This document shows positions 21,893-33,792 of a stretch of DNA of 64,000 bases, piece by piece. Origin of the DNA: Rotaria sp. Silwood1 (lineage: Eukaryota > Rotifera > Eurotatoria > Philodinida > Philodinidae). The translations under genes and the position numbers were made by a program. The notes under the pieces were generated by a model. The model ran no database searches and had not been told where the DNA came from. It saw nothing but the letters and a program-made list of their open reading frames with translations. The stretch is from contig CAJNOP010000100.1 of the NCBI GenBank assembly GCA_905250075.1, forward strand, positions 378,642 to 442,641, written 5' to 3'. Every line of letters starts with the position of its first letter. Positions within the stretch are counted from its first letter, which is position 1.

Positions 21893-22905
21893 ATAACTAT
21901 AAAACTTATATTTAATTGAGCAATAAAATAATATAAATGAGCAATAATGAAATTTAACAATAATTATATAGAATGAGCAATAGTTATACTGAAAGAGCAA
22001 TAATTTATTTAAATTAAAGGTAAATTTTATATAAGGTAGATTTTATATAAAAAGGGTGTTATAGTGTGACTCGCTTATATATATTTTTTTCTTTTCTTCT
22101 CTTCTACAATGCCGTACAGATAACAAGTACGATACATGTATGTCGGAGTTGATTTTAAAATATTTCAAAATCAACTAGTTGCCATTTAAATTCAATTAGT
22201 TGAATTTAAAATTCATTTTGAACTCAACTAATTGATTTTAAAACATTTTAAAGTCAACTAGTCGCCTTCGAAAGGGGACTGAATTTTAACATCAACTCCG
22301 TTATATACATATATCTTTTATTTTCTTTCCCTTACTTGAATATTTCTCTTCTCTTGATGTTGTTCAGGTATATTCCCTTCTTCGTCATGTTTTCTTTCTA
22401 GAATGTTTGGTTTTTTTCCTAGCTCATTCATATATATATATATAGTTACCATTTCTGAAATAAAGTAGTAGTTCAGTATTGATCTGTTTGATCAATCACA
22501 CGTTAACAAAGGGCAATATGAATTCAGTTATATATACAAATACGTAGTTTTTCAATTTTACAAAATAACATACAAAAATAAAAATAGGCAGACCATATAA
22601 AGCAAAAAAAAGTTCTATTCACACAAGAATATACTGGTTTTTCATTTTTCTTTTTTTTTCCAATTGTAAATAACTTTTTTATTTCTCTAATTCATATAAA
22701 ATAATGTAGTTTTTCTTTGTTTTATTGCTAAAATATAAAATTACTACTGCTACTTAATAAATTAATTATTGTACATTTAATAATAGAAAATTACTCAAAT
22801 GAAGTTTTTTTATTGCTTAAAAATTATTGCTAAATCGTATTTTAATTATTGCCCATTCCAGTATTTTTACTGCTCAAATAAATACTAGCCTAACTATAAT
22901 ACTGC
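21893..22905. mobile_element. Candidate inverted-repeat element rich in GAGCAATAAT motifs
   Basis: The left block (21893-22020) carries GAGCAATAA motifs, and the right block (22745-22905) carries the same motifs inverted (TTATTGCTC-like). Their order matches when one block is reversed: CTTATATTTAATTGAGCA against CTAGTATTTATTTGAGCA. A smaller palindromic element (22144-22300) sits inside. The ends are approximate and no target duplication was identified. Confidence 0.4.
22144..22300. mobile_element. Small palindromic MITE-like element
   Basis: CGGAGTTGATTTTAAAAT at the left is matched at the right end, in inverse, by ATTTTAACATCAACTCCG. Internal ACTAGTTG/CAACTAGT and TCAATTAGTTGAATT segments make most of the 157 nt self-complementary. 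It lies within the larger GAGCAATAAT element. Confidence 0.6.
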
Positions 22906-23004
22906 TCTTGTCGTTAGGTTGCTCTCTCTCACCATCAACAAGTTCGAGAAACTATTTTTACAATAGTTTATATATTTTCAGTGAGTAAAAAGAAAATGAA
23001 ACAT

Positions 23005-24363
23005 TTAAAATTTAAGACGGCTGTTAAGTTTTCTCAATTGGTCCAACATTGATGACAAGATAGCGTTGTTCCAGAACTGAATCTCTTCCAGTGTCTACGT
23101 GATAAGATGCAGATATGAGAGGTACATAAGACAAAGAATAATAATTACCGTATTAGCTTGTAGAGCTTCAGCGAGACGTTTTGCTCCTTGATGTCCAATT
23201 TGATTATCCTTGAGATTTAATATAGTAAGTGTCTGCATGAAAAAATAGAGAGTGAAGAAATATGAAGAGACAAAAAGCTAAAGAGATTCACCGTATTGTG
23301 TCGTAGAGCATCAGCAAGACGTTTTGCCCCTTCATCTTCTATTTGATTCTCGTTGAGGCTTAGCGTAGCCAGAGTCTGTTCGAGAAATGAGAGGGTGAAG
23401 AAAGATGACGAGAAGAATATGCAGAAGAAGGGTTACCGTATTGTGTCGTAAAGCTTCAGCAAGACGTTTCGCTCCTTGGTCTCCGATGAGATTTTTATCG
23501 AGATTAATAGTGACGAGTGTCTTTATTTAAAAAGTCTAGATGAGGGATGTGCTGAAGATAGTAAGAAAGAGAATCACCTTATTGTGTCGTAGAGCATCAG
23601 TAAAATATTGTACTCCATTATCACCAGTTTGATTGTGATAGAGACTGAGTGTGATGAGTGTCTACATGAGAAGATGTGAATGAGATAAGTGAACATAGAG
23701 ATACAAAAAGATATGTCACTTTATTTTGTTGTAAAGATTTAGCAAGATATTTTGCTCCTTGTTGTCCGATAAGATTTTTATCGAGATTCAGTGAGGTGAG
23801 TGTCTGTGAGAAAGTGCAGAAGCGAGAAATGAAAAGACAAACAAAAGCAACAAATTACTGTGTTCTGTTTTAAGCCGTCAGCCAGATGTTGTGCTCCTTT
23901 ATCTCCGATTTGATTATCATTGAGATTGAGTATACTGAGTGTCTGTGTAAGAAGGATAGAGAAGATGTACAAGAAGTACAAAGAGAGAAAGAGTGACCTT
24001 ATTGTGCAGTAAGACATCAGCAAAATATTGTGCTCCCTTGTCTCCGACGTGATTGTGATGAAGACTGAGCGTGGTGAGTGTCTGTATTCAAATATGTAGA
24101 CGAGGGAAATGAAGAGATCGATAGAAAACCTAACTTACTGTATTTTGTCGTAGAGCATCAACTAGATATTCTGCCCCTTTGTCTCCGATTTGATTGTGGT
24201 AGAGACCGAATGTCGTGAGTGTCTATGTTTAAAACGTATAGATAAGAAATATTATGGAGACTGCCAGAAGAAGAGTTACCGTATTGTATCGAAGAGCATC
24301 AGCAAAATATAGTACTCCTCTGTCTCCGATTCGATTGTGGTAGAGATTGATTGTGGTGAGTGT
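23005..24363 (-). CDS. Ribonuclease-inhibitor-type LRR protein, one LRR per 84-nt exon (N-terminus not resolved)
   Basis: Nine consecutive exons of exactly 84 nt (lower coordinates 23149, 23292, 23437, 23578, 23720, 23859, 23998, 24139 and 24280) each encode one 28-residue LRR of the form TLxxLxLxxNxIGDxGAxxLAxALxxNx. They are separated by GT..AG introns of about 54-62 nt and all splice in phase 0. The terminal exon, 23005-23094, encodes a diverged cap (TLEEIQFWNN...) and ends with TAA. The repeats match the NLRC/ribonuclease-inhibitor LRR class, which forms a horseshoe for protein recognition. Upstream of 24363 an open frame reaches an ATG at 24521, but no LRR, NACHT or F-box is visible, so either the first exon is unrecognised or the gene is a fragment. 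Neighbour upstream on the same strand: the F-box gene. Confidence 0.8.
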
Positions 24364-25043
24364 CTGTAAAAATGTGATGTTACAATGTGGTTCTGATCCA
24401 TAGGGACATCTTCACGAAGGAGTACACTATTTGGACGCGGTGTTAACTTGTAGGCGCAAACGAGAAATAGAAATGTGAGATCTTGATTCCACTGATGGTA
24501 TAGTGTACTTATCTGGTGCATCGATAGAGCTTATGGAGAAGAGTAGTACAAGAGAATCACTAGCAAAATACACTTCGGTGATATTCTCTCGGTTTTACAC
24601 AATAGTCCGCGTTCGATATTATGCTAATCGGTGAAGAAACTGATTATCTATCAGACTAAGTTTTGAGGTTCTTTTCGAAAAATAGCTGGACATTGTAATC
24701 ATTCTTACTAGATGAATACTGATCTGGATACGACATCTGCTCGCAATGTTCATTCAATTCGTAAATATTTATTGAAATTGCATGAAAGTTTGCACGAGAT
24801 TTGCTAAGCTACTATTAGTGAATGGACTTAAACGACCAGACAGGCCAAGAGAACCTAAGAACCGATCTAGGAGATCAACTGAACTCAGGTCTTATTTTAC
24901 ATATTCGATTACGTCACTCCGAAAACGAGTTTTCGAAAGCTGAACATTTTTGTTATCTGTATTACCTTCCAATTCCGAAAATCCTTTGATGAGGAAGAAA
25001 CTAAAACCATAGTTTTTGCAGGAATTTATTTAAAACATCTAGG

Positions 25044-26384
25044 TCACATATTAAAGTTGTTTTGAAACATGAAATTCCTGAAATTTTTCAATATCTTAGA
25101 AACAAGAACTTGTTCGGTGGTTAATTCAAATCGAAGGTAGGCTGTATAAAAAAGAATGCAGATGTAAGTTTTGAGATCACAAAATAGAACTCTCATTCTA
25201 TGCATCAGATATATACGCAAACATACCACATCATCAGTATTATCAACCATCTCATCGATTGATCGTTGAGTCAGACGACCTTGTTTGTCTATCCATGATA
25301 CTTCATATCTCACCAATCTTTCGAACCCACTACCTCTAATCGGTGTTGTATGAAGCCAGATTGCACACGCTTTCGGAACATAAGCACAAGTTACAAACCA
25401 CCGTTTATCATCAAGCCAGAAACGTGTACGAAAAGGAACCATTAAAGATTCAAAACTGATGAAGTCATCGTTTTCACGATATATATACGAGAGAAAAAAT
25501 TCAAATCGAACTAGTGCTGGTGCTTTTGCTTGAATCAATGCTTCCAAATGAGAGCCATCGAAAAAGGAATCAAGTGTTGTTCGATGAGAAATCAATTTGA
25601 GATGAAGAAGCGTAGGTATTGGTGAAAGTAGAAATGTAAGATTTTCCAGACTAAGTGAGCAATCACTAATGGTCAGAGACATTATTGGAGAATGGGCCTT
25701 GAATTTAGATAGTAAAAACAGTGTACTATCCGTGTCATTTATAGTACAATTTCGCATGACGAGTGTTTGTAAATAGGGCAATTCTCGAAGAATGGCAAGA
25801 TATTCGCTATAGATACAATTATCGATGACCAAGTGTTGCAATTTGTATTGATCGGGCCATGATATATTTTCCATCTTGTAATTAATATTATGCATAGATA
25901 GCTTTCGCAAGTTATATCGTTTCAGTAACGATGAAACAAGAGCCCATGCTCTGCAATTTTCTCTGTGACTCGATTCAATGAAAAGCGAAGTCAAATAGTC
26001 AGCGCTCACATGTTCTAAGAGATGTTCCAGATCATCATCTTGAATTTGATGAAGACTCAACGAATGAAGTCGAGTAAATTTGCTAATATTGAAAATTGAA
26101 ATGAACGCCTTGATTCGATCCGTTTTTACATAGTCGTTAGAGAGAACCAATGCCGTCACATTTTCGGGTCGGACAAAAAGCAGCATCGATTTTACATTAA
26201 AGGGCGATTCAGAATTGAAAATCAGTTTGAATCGATCGTAAGTACTGACCAAAATACATAGTCGTTTACAAACACAGCGGATTGAAGGAAAGTTATGAAT
26301 ATCACAATGGTCAAATATGCGATGGACTAATTCCACAGGTAGGGTAAGAAGAGAGGTATCGACCATGAAAGTACCAGTTGCCAT
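25044..26384 (-). CDS. F-box protein with LRR-like region
   Basis: An open frame of 446 residues from the ATG at 26384. Residues 12-55 form an F-box (LLTLPVELVHRIFDHCDIHNFPSIR... VCKRLCILVSTYDRFKL), which binds Skp1 in SCF ubiquitin ligases. The remainder consists of irregular leucine-rich repeats (LHSLSLHQIQDDDLEHLL, YKLQHLVIDNCIY, LPYLQTLVMRNCTI, SPIMSLTISDCSLS) and a conserved block FWLDDKRWFVTCAY typical of the bdelloid F-box family as I remember it. The frame continues upstream to 26483, but that part is hydrophobic and unlike the family, so the ATG 6 codons before MVDTSLLTLP is preferred. Near 25226 a GATGTG|GTATGT donor may start an intron, so the last about 60 residues may be intronic read-through. 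Confidence 0.78.
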   Translation of the reverse strand: MATGTFMVDTSLLTLPVELVHRIFDHCDIHNFPSIRCVCKRLCILVSTYDRFKLIFNSESPFNVKSMLLFVRPENVTALVLSNDYVKTDRIKAFISIFNISKFTRLHSLSLHQIQDDDLEHLLEHVSADYLTSLFIESSHRENCRAWALVSSLLKRYNLRKLSMHNINYKMENISWPDQYKLQHLVIDNCIYSEYLAILRELPYLQTLVMRNCTINDTDSTLFLLSKFKAHSPIMSLTISDCSLSLENLTFLLSPIPTLLHLKLISHRTTLDSFFDGSHLEALIQAKAPALVRFEFFLSYIYRENDDFISFESLMVPFRTRFWLDDKRWFVTCAYVPKACAIWLHTTPIRGSGFERLVRYEVSWIDKQGRLTQRSIDEMVDNTDDVVCLRIYLMHRMRVLFCDLKTYICILFYTAYLRFELTTEQVLVSKILKNFRNFMFQNNFNM

Positions 26385-27680
26385 TACTGATTTTGTTGTA
26401 ACATTATACAAAATGATGACTAATATCTGTATCACAGACGTATATCGAGAGAAATCAACAGTGTTCCAGTGAAAATTTTTCAAGATTTAAGTGTTATCGA
26501 CTAACAGACAAGACAGAAGATGAATGAAAGAAGTTTGATTGTATGATGGATGCTCTCTAGGTCACTTTCCCAGATATATACTGTCACTGTTTGAACAATT
26601 CGTATTCTATCGACCAAATTTATGCGAAACTGTTCGGCTATAACACTGCTTGTTAGCTAGTAGAATAGCAAACCGGTAATAACTTAAGATAACATTGGAA
26701 CAGAAAAGATCAACTACAGGTATCGCCTTGTTTGTACTACGGAAAACCACAGAACGTATGATCAACTTCAAACTTAAGTCGCAAAAACATTTTTGTTGCA
26801 AAATATTTCCTTTACTTAAACCGCTCTCTAGAGGATAAAAAGTATTGAAATCATTTTTGTCCCAAAACCAATATTTACCACCTGAGAATTTTGACACAAA
26901 TTTTATGCTGTTGAATATGTTCTGAAAAGTCGACCTGTTCAACTAAAAACGCAAGTACCTCTCGCTGTAGAAAGTACGAAATCCTTTGGAGGAGTGTTCT
27001 CGTAAAGGTTATATTTCTTGTAAATGCTTTAGGAAAGCTATCAGTTGTCATCTGCATCGTTCGTTTATTGAGAGAATTTCAGAGCATGATAGAAGCGAAT
27101 CGGCGCGTCTAGTATGTGCTCTAGTTAAGACTTTGGTTATCTACAACGTGCGAGCTCATGAAATCATCTTCAGATTTTTGCAATGTACTATGACGAAGTC
27201 TCAGCTAAAAAAAAATAGAATCGAAAAACATTACGAACCAATATGATAATTTTTCATAGACGTGTCTAATTATTAACAATAGTTTCGGATTAGAATAGAT
27301 AAACTAAATCGAAGATTGATTTTTTTATTATAAAACAAAATGAAGAATGACTCATGCCAGTTAACCGACCAATCTGGCTAGTTTATGTGAGTGGTTAAGG
27401 AAAAAGTTCTATCGAAGTAGAACATCTTGCGTAGCATTTTGTAAAAAAAAAACAAATTCTGATTTACCTATGATCGATTGTCGACCACTGTTACTCCGTT
27501 TAGTGTATAAATATTTCTGATTCACATGTTTTTTCTCATACGAAGTTATTCATTCCTTCTTTACTCTAGACACATGTACACCAATCAACGTAAATATTGA
27601 TATAGAATGATTCATTCGATTGTTCTCACACAACCAACACTTGACGGGTCGAAAAAAATGCAGTGAATTCAGTCTACTCT
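26385..27680. other. Intergenic DNA with no supported gene
   Basis: Short frames on both strands (e.g. 26607-26942 minus, 26986-27246 plus) overlap one another and show no motif. No strong inverted repeat was seen. Confidence 0.4.
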
Positions 27681-28516
27681 TGTAGTAACCGTTTAAGGGA
27701 ATCCAACGGTTTAAGGGGAAATATGGACATCATCGTAGAGGCAGATGAAATCGAGTGATGGTACATAGACTTAGCATGAAAAACTAGCCGCCAACAGAGA
27801 ATAAATGTTTCCTAAATACAGATTCTTATTATTAGTTGTGTTTCTATTGCAATTTTTTCAAATTTGAGGCTTGTGACATCAATTTTGAAAGCTCTAATTC
27901 ATTTTGCTTTATTCAAATTTGCATATCAATTGGCACAATTTCTGTACTAAGCATTTCTTGAAAGCAAATACACACTGCAATTTAAGTTCAGAGGAACGAA
28001 TTTTAGGATTCAACTTGTTACACTAGCTAATTCGTTTCGTTTCACAACATAGATTTTTAGTAATCAATTGGAGCAGTCACATGCGACAAACCAAGCCATC
28101 TAGTCTTAGAAGTGAATCAGCAAAACGGCTCTGTTCTGCTCATTTAAGACTTTTCATCTTGAACTAAACTACATTATTACGCAGAACCATTCGAAAAACT
28201 GTTTAATGAAGTGTTTCCATCAAAATAAGTGAACGATCATATAGGACAACTCAACTTATAGCATGAAAGAATCCGATCAAAACTGCTCAATACGCATAGC
28301 AATTTGACTATACATGTGAAGTTTTTGAAATATTTTCTTTCAGTTGAGTATTTTTTCATAAATTTTGAACATAATTTGAAGATTAATTTAACATAGTGAG
28401 ATGCACTCACATTCCTTTTTTTCAATAAGAATTTTCCATTATGCGACTTCTTGTGCCTCTATGATGATGTCCATATTTTCCCTTAAACCGTTGGATTCGC
28501 TTAAACGGTTACCACA
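27681..28516. mobile_element. Non-autonomous DNA transposon with about 65-bp TIRs and 5-bp target duplication
   Basis: The left end TGTAGTAACCGTTTAAGGGA... and the inverted right end TGTGGTAACCGTTTAAGCGA... stay nearly identical for about 65 nt, through AATATGGACATCATC and AGAGGCA. ACTCT flanks both ends (27676-27680 and 28517-28521). A CCGTTTAAG/CAACGGTTTAAG unit is repeated inside each TIR. The 836-nt interior has no coding frame. The superfamily is not decided. Confidence 0.85.
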
Positions 28517-28521
28517 ACTCT

Positions 28522-29757
28522 GAATGACAGTCATTGTATGAAGAACGTTCTCGAACTCTGATAAAGCATAGAAAATCTTCTTCTATAGATGTCATTTGAC
28601 TCCGTTTTTTTCTTATAGAACCATGTTTTCATTGAGATATCTGCGTTACAACTGGAGCTATGACACTTGAAAACTAATCGACAGCCCTAAGAGTATTTAT
28701 TAAACGAGTTCTAGATGCATTCCTCAACTGTTTCTGATGTTTTTCTAAACTCGGTAGAAATTAAACTAGTCGGTTCAACGAATGATTGACGAATAGGTCC
28801 TAGCCTGATGGGTTCAATCTCATAATCATGTTCATAGTACCACGATGAGCATAGATATACAGATTGAAAATCAAGAAGAGGAAAAAGAGGAAGATATAGA
28901 CGAGGATGATAATGACAAAACGATTACCGGACATAAAAGTAATGATAGCGGTCATCATAGTAATTATCAAATATCATTAACAAGTGAGAATGACAACGAA
29001 GATAATAATTTGAATTAGTCATAATATCTAGCGTCTACTTTACATAGACATTTCAGTCATTTTCAATCAAGATTCAAGATGATCATGGATTTCTTGTGTC
29101 TGTTTTGCCTGTTATTGTCAACTTCAACTTTAATGAAAAAAAGATTATCTAAGCTAAGCAGTAATAGTTGTAGTTGGTTTTTGTTCTTTTTCGAAATTAT
29201 CAATGTCACTGGTAGGACCGACACGAACATCGATACTGACAGAACAAGTTTACATGCATACAATGGTCTATTTGAATTCAGTTTGAATTCGAAGAAAAAA
29301 AAAGTCTTACGATTTCCAATTGAAATGACGGGTATGGGGACTACACAATGCTCGCCTTTCGGTTATAGGGATGAGACTAAAGGAACTAAGGATATATCTA
29401 TAGTATATGGGTGAATTGCGCTCGTATTGTACGGTTTGACGTAAAAGATCGAAAAAAATAAAAGTGAATATAAAGCAATATGAATTATGCATTCGATAGA
29501 GCTTTATTAGTTGCGTATAAATCAAATCTTTTCCAACTGCTAGTTTTTTTTATTTCAGAAAAAAAATCGAGTGTTATTAAAAAAATGCATAATTTCCAAG
29601 ATTTCCTGATATAATAAAATAAATAATTTTAGAAATATTTTGATAAAATAAAATCACGAAATGACAATTTATATATTGTTGTTATCTATCAATCGAAATC
29701 TTTTGAAAAGAAGAATCTAATGAGCATATGCAGAACTTTATCGGCACATATACATGC
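28522..29757. other. Region with only weak coding candidates
   Basis: A 57-codon frame at 28845-29018 (+) encodes an extremely acidic Glu/Asp/Asn-rich peptide and a frame at 29079-29414 (+) begins with a hydrophobic stretch. Neither has a known motif or convincing splice sites, so both are left uncalled. The rest is AT-rich. Confidence 0.35.
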
Positions 29758-29759
29758 AT

Positions 29760-29958
29760 ATGGGTGTGGGTGTGGGTGGGGTGTGGCTGTGGGCGTGAGT
29801 GTGCATGTGGGTGTGGATATGTGTATTTGCTTTCTGTTCGTTGACACCCACACCCACAGCCACAGCCACACGTAAACCTTCCCCCACACCCCACACCTAC
29901 ACCACACCCACCTACACCCCCACACCCCCACACCCACATACCCACACTCCACACATCC
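29760..29958. repeat. Telomere-like G-rich/C-rich hairpin, largest copy
   Basis: About 60 nt of (G)TGTGGG-type repeats (GGGTGTGGGTGTGGGTGGGG), centre GTATTTGCTTTCTGTTCGTT, then about 110 nt of C-rich complement with many CCCACACC and CCACACCCACC units. Its arms are the closest in the window to the (TGTGGG)n telomere repeat I recall for bdelloids. Confidence 0.8.
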
Positions 29959-30268
29959 ACACCCTGACAGGGTAATACTAAAAAAAGATTTTGTAAGTTT
30001 TCGTGAGCACGGTTTTCCTTTAGCGTATCGCACTACAGTTAGATTATTTCGCTTGCGTCTAAGATCAACAGAGGTTACTTCTAATGTGACCAGTTATGCA
30101 ACGAATTTTATTCTCTGTATCACTAACTTGCAAATTCATTCTGATATCAACATTTGACTTCTGATTGTTCTTCTTATTCTATAAAAAGTTGCCTAATGTT
30201 TACTTTAGATAAGGGAAAAAACAAAATAAAAGTATAGCAAGTGTGTTGTGATACACACATTCGTAGTC

Positions 30269-31389
30269 ATGTTACTTATCTTCCTAAGAGTTTTATTCCT
30301 TCTACCCACTATTGTTATTACTTCGAAATACTATACAATAAAACCGTATCATGAGTAGGTAGCTCTTTGAATGTTCACACACAATGCAACTTTGACTTGT
30401 TTTAACATTTTAAAATTAGTGCCGATATCTTTCCACACTATGGTAACATCTCTGTCTTCGACACCACCCTAAAAAGACTATCCGATCTTGCCAATTTCAC
30501 CTTCTACGTACGCGATCACTCTGACAACTATTATTTTATTGCTGGTCCCGTTGCAGTAAATCCCGATCTACACCTTATCTACATGCCTATTCAATGTGCT
30601 ACTGCATTTCAGCGTTTGTTACTGTTCTCATACAACTATAAAACCAGAGAATACCGTCAAAGTACATGGATTTTAGACGATGGGAACTTTCATATGCTAT
30701 ACTATGATCCTTTACGTAAACGTCTCTTTGGATTAAGAGATGTTTTTACATTTACTTTGTTTGTCGAAGAGTATGATACAATAACTTTAGACGTTGTTAA
30801 AGTTTATACAAAACAAGATGGTGAGAAATATGCATTTCCATTTGCTTCGTGTTCCTGTTTTGATTATAATGAAAATTGGGTTATTCAAGTGCGTACACGT
30901 TTTGAAAATCCAGGTGTGAATGCATATTGGATTAAAATGGACTTAAATTTAGTTGGAGTGAAAGAAGATATCGTCACAGATTTCCATCTGATGCCAAAAG
31001 TATATAATTTCTTAACGATGACATATGATATTGAGAAGACAAAATTGATATTGTGTACATGGCAACACGGTTCAATTGAATTGAGTCTTTTTATGTTTCA
31101 TCTGGATCCACATGAAAGTGGAAAGTTTCCATATAAAAATGAATCACTAGTTATGTTGTTTAAAACAAAGGAGGGAGAAGATATAGAGGTCACAAAAGAT
31201 GTATGGAATCCAGTGAAACGGGAAGTATTGTTTATGATTCAAACTCAGAATGATGAAACGTTCGAGACGACAAATTATATGTTAAGAGTACAATTTGATA
31301 CGTTGGTAATATTGGAGAAGACAGTGCTGACAGATGAACAATTGCCATTATTTGAATTATGGGAATATTTTTATTTACCTAACAATTAA
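30269..31389 (+). CDS. Secreted protein of unknown family with propeller-like repeats
   Basis: Two exons, 30269-30354 and 30420-31389, joined GA|T across a 65-nt GT..AG intron, give 351 residues. Exon 1 encodes MLLIFLRVLFLLPTIVIT, a clear signal peptide. The mature protein has recurring strand-turn-strand units such as MLYYDPLRKRLFGL, MTYDIEKTKLILCT and DVWNPVKREVLFMI spaced about 60-90 residues apart. They look like blades of a beta-propeller, though no named family was recognised. There are few cysteines, with CSC near residue 190. No transmembrane helix lies after the signal, so it is probably extracellular. AATAAA lies at 31429-31434, 40 nt after the stop. The first exon is inferred from phase and from the signal sequence; the region 30420-30582 is open in frame and continues the protein naturally. 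Confidence 0.78.
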
Positions 31390-31632
31390 TACTTGAAAAC
31401 ACTCTGTAGATAGAGAAAAATCGTTTGAAATAAAAAAAAACTGAAGCAAGTTAGACGTTATCTGCTCTTAGCATTAGTGAAATGAGCAACTTTTTAGATG
31501 AAACGTAAAATGTTTTATTTTAACAGCAGCGAAAGATATGTAATTGACAATGTATAAAGAAAGACTACCAAAAATGACAGAATTTACTTTTGCAGAAAAA
31601 ATTGCAAAAGTAAATTCTCTATAGGCTAACTT

Positions 31633-31721
31633 GGGTATGGATGTGGGTGTGAGTGTAGCCGAAAAGAATATCTACATCCACATCCACACCCATACCTTCA
31701 CCTATGCCCACAACTACACTC
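31633..31721. repeat. Telomere-like G-rich/C-rich hairpin
   Basis: GGGTATGGATGTGGGTGTGA, centre GCCGAAAAGAATATC, then CATCCACATCCACACCCATA. The arms are about 25 nt and close to perfect, followed by more C-rich sequence. Confidence 0.65.
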
Positions 31722-31944
31722 ATCCAGCGATATACAACGACATCAATACACTCAGATATGTGTCGTAAGTGAAAATCAATATTGAAATGTATTTTCGAAC
31801 AATTGAAGAAGTCTTTTAACATAGTGATATTCGATTCGATCAATATCACTAACTCATTGAATTCTTTTCGAGAAGAACAAATATTTGTTCATATTCAGAA
31901 TGATTCTCATCGACGATCGAATTTCCTGAACAAATATCAAAAAG

Positions 31945-31987
31945 TTTGTCAGCGCAGCCCCTTTGGGACTAAAATGTGCAACTCACA
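31945..31987 (+). repeat. Short dispersed hairpin motif, copy c
   Basis: TTTGTCAGCGCAGCCCCTTT, GGG, ACTAAAATGTGCAACTCACA. This is the best copy, close to the inferred consensus. Confidence 0.45.
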
Positions 31988-32237
31988 TATATTTTCTAAC
32001 CTCATTAAACTAATACCAAATACGTAAAGTGAAAGATCTCTTGTAGACTATTCTGCATTTCAAACAAAGATTTATTTCTATGCCCACTACTTTTTATTTT
32101 CATGTTGTCAATTTGAACGTAATTTTTCATTTTTGCAATTCTTTTTTTTATTAATTTAACATTGTTATTGTTATAATCAACACGTTAAGTAACAAACAAG
32201 TCTGTTTTACAAAATCAATCATACCTACAGCAGATTT

Positions 32238-32300
32238 GGTGTGGGTGGGTGTGGGATGTGCGTGTAGATCAGATGAAGAAGTACACTTACACCCACATCC
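32238..32300. repeat. Telomere-like G-rich/C-rich hairpin
   Basis: TGGTGTGGGTGGGTGTGGGA and GCGTGTAGATC, centre AGATGAAGAAG, then TACACTTACACCCACATCC. Confidence 0.6.
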
Positions 32301-32966
32301 TCAGGCCTAAATGTATCTCTGTTTATGCAAACTTATTCTTACAGACCTCAAATAATGATAGTATCAATAGGAAGTAAGACACATGACAATGTAATCCTTT
32401 GCAATAAAGAGGACTTTTGGAAAAAAAAACTCTACATTATGTCAGATAAAGAGTCATTTGTTAAACAGATTGATGTTTTTTATGTGAGATATATCTTCAT
32501 TTGTTGATAGATTAAAATGCTCATCGTTTTTGAAAGCAAGTTGCAGTTTCTCAAAGTCGCTCTCATTGATAGACAATAAGCTATCGATCTAGTAACGCAT
32601 CAATAATATCTTCTGTAGGAATATTGTTTTGATTTGTCAATGTTTGTCATATGTATTTGAGCATTTTTTCAGTTCTTCAATATGATATTACATTCGATTC
32701 CATCAATCAAAGTTTGTTCATTTCTTCGAATTTCATTGTTATGGTTCAGATTGAAAGTTGTTGCACAAGTTCTCGTAATATTTGATAACGTCATTGGATT
32801 CATGTTGCTCGAGCCCATCTAATTTTTCCATTTCTTTTCCTTAATTTCACCGACAGTCCTTTGCATGATCATTTTAGATGTCAGCAATGAATTCGCAATA
32901 TTTACACTCAATTAAACTATAGAGATTCTGTTTTTAGTTTTGAGTGAGTCAACTAATTCATAGTAA

Positions 32967-33013
32967 GAGTGTGTGTGTGTGTAAGTAAAAAGAAGACTCA
33001 CGCTCATACACCA
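32967..33013. repeat. GT-rich/CA-rich hairpin, weak copy
   Basis: GAGTGTGTGTGTGTGTAAGT, centre AAAAAGAAGAC, then TCACGCTCATACACC. It has the same AAAAGAAGA centre as the main family, with a TG-repeat arm. Confidence 0.4.
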
Positions 33014-33792
33014 CAGAAAGAAAGTTTTGTGAAGCTTTCTATATGCTTTTAAAACGCTACGATCACAAGTTTTGGATTGTTCTAAGCAGATGACAGAGCA
33101 CTTTTTTGTGATGCCATCTAAATTAAATGATCATATCTACAATTCATGCGATCTTTAATAGACTTCGAAAATCATTCTTGCTTCAATATGATGCTCTTAG
33201 TCTATTGACAAGCTGTTCTTCTTCCTCTTACTAATATCCTAGGTTCGCCATTACGATATAAGTTTATTCTAATTTCGTCCTTGCAAATAAAAAAACAAAT
33301 AGCTAAGGATTTACCTATGTAAATAATATTAATCGTCGACTCATTTTTTTTCCTTTTGTATGACGTATCGTATTTTTTTTTAATGGTATATATAGAAAAG
33401 ATCGAAGAAAAAAAACTGCCGAAATAAAAACCGTCGCAGAAAACTGTGTAAGTATGGTGATAGAAATCAATAGTATATCATATAATAGTGAGTTGTCTAT
33501 TTACTACATCTTCTAACTTTTCAACATATTTATATCATCGACATTCTTATTATACGACGTTTTTTTTTTCGATTCTTTTTATTTCGGTATGATAATGTGA
33601 TCGACGTTTTTTCATTTCGGTATTTTTGTTTCAACATGGGTTTTTTCAACTTTTTCATGGTGTTCTTTTTCATATTATGTTTTTTTTATAAATATACATG
33701 TGTATGTGTAATCAAGGTTGCACTCATTCTGTACTTACCTGTCGACAAACTAATTCCTAACTCTACATGCAATATATATTATATTTGACAAT

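Noticed and set aside
28845..29018. 57-codon highly acidic frame
   Set aside because: Low-complexity Glu/Asp/Asn sequence arises easily from GAA/GAT/AAT-rich DNA; no start context, splice site or homologue recalled.
29682..30033. Gly/Val/Trp/Cys-rich minus-strand frames
   Set aside because: Same explanation: translation of the large TGTGGG-like hairpin.
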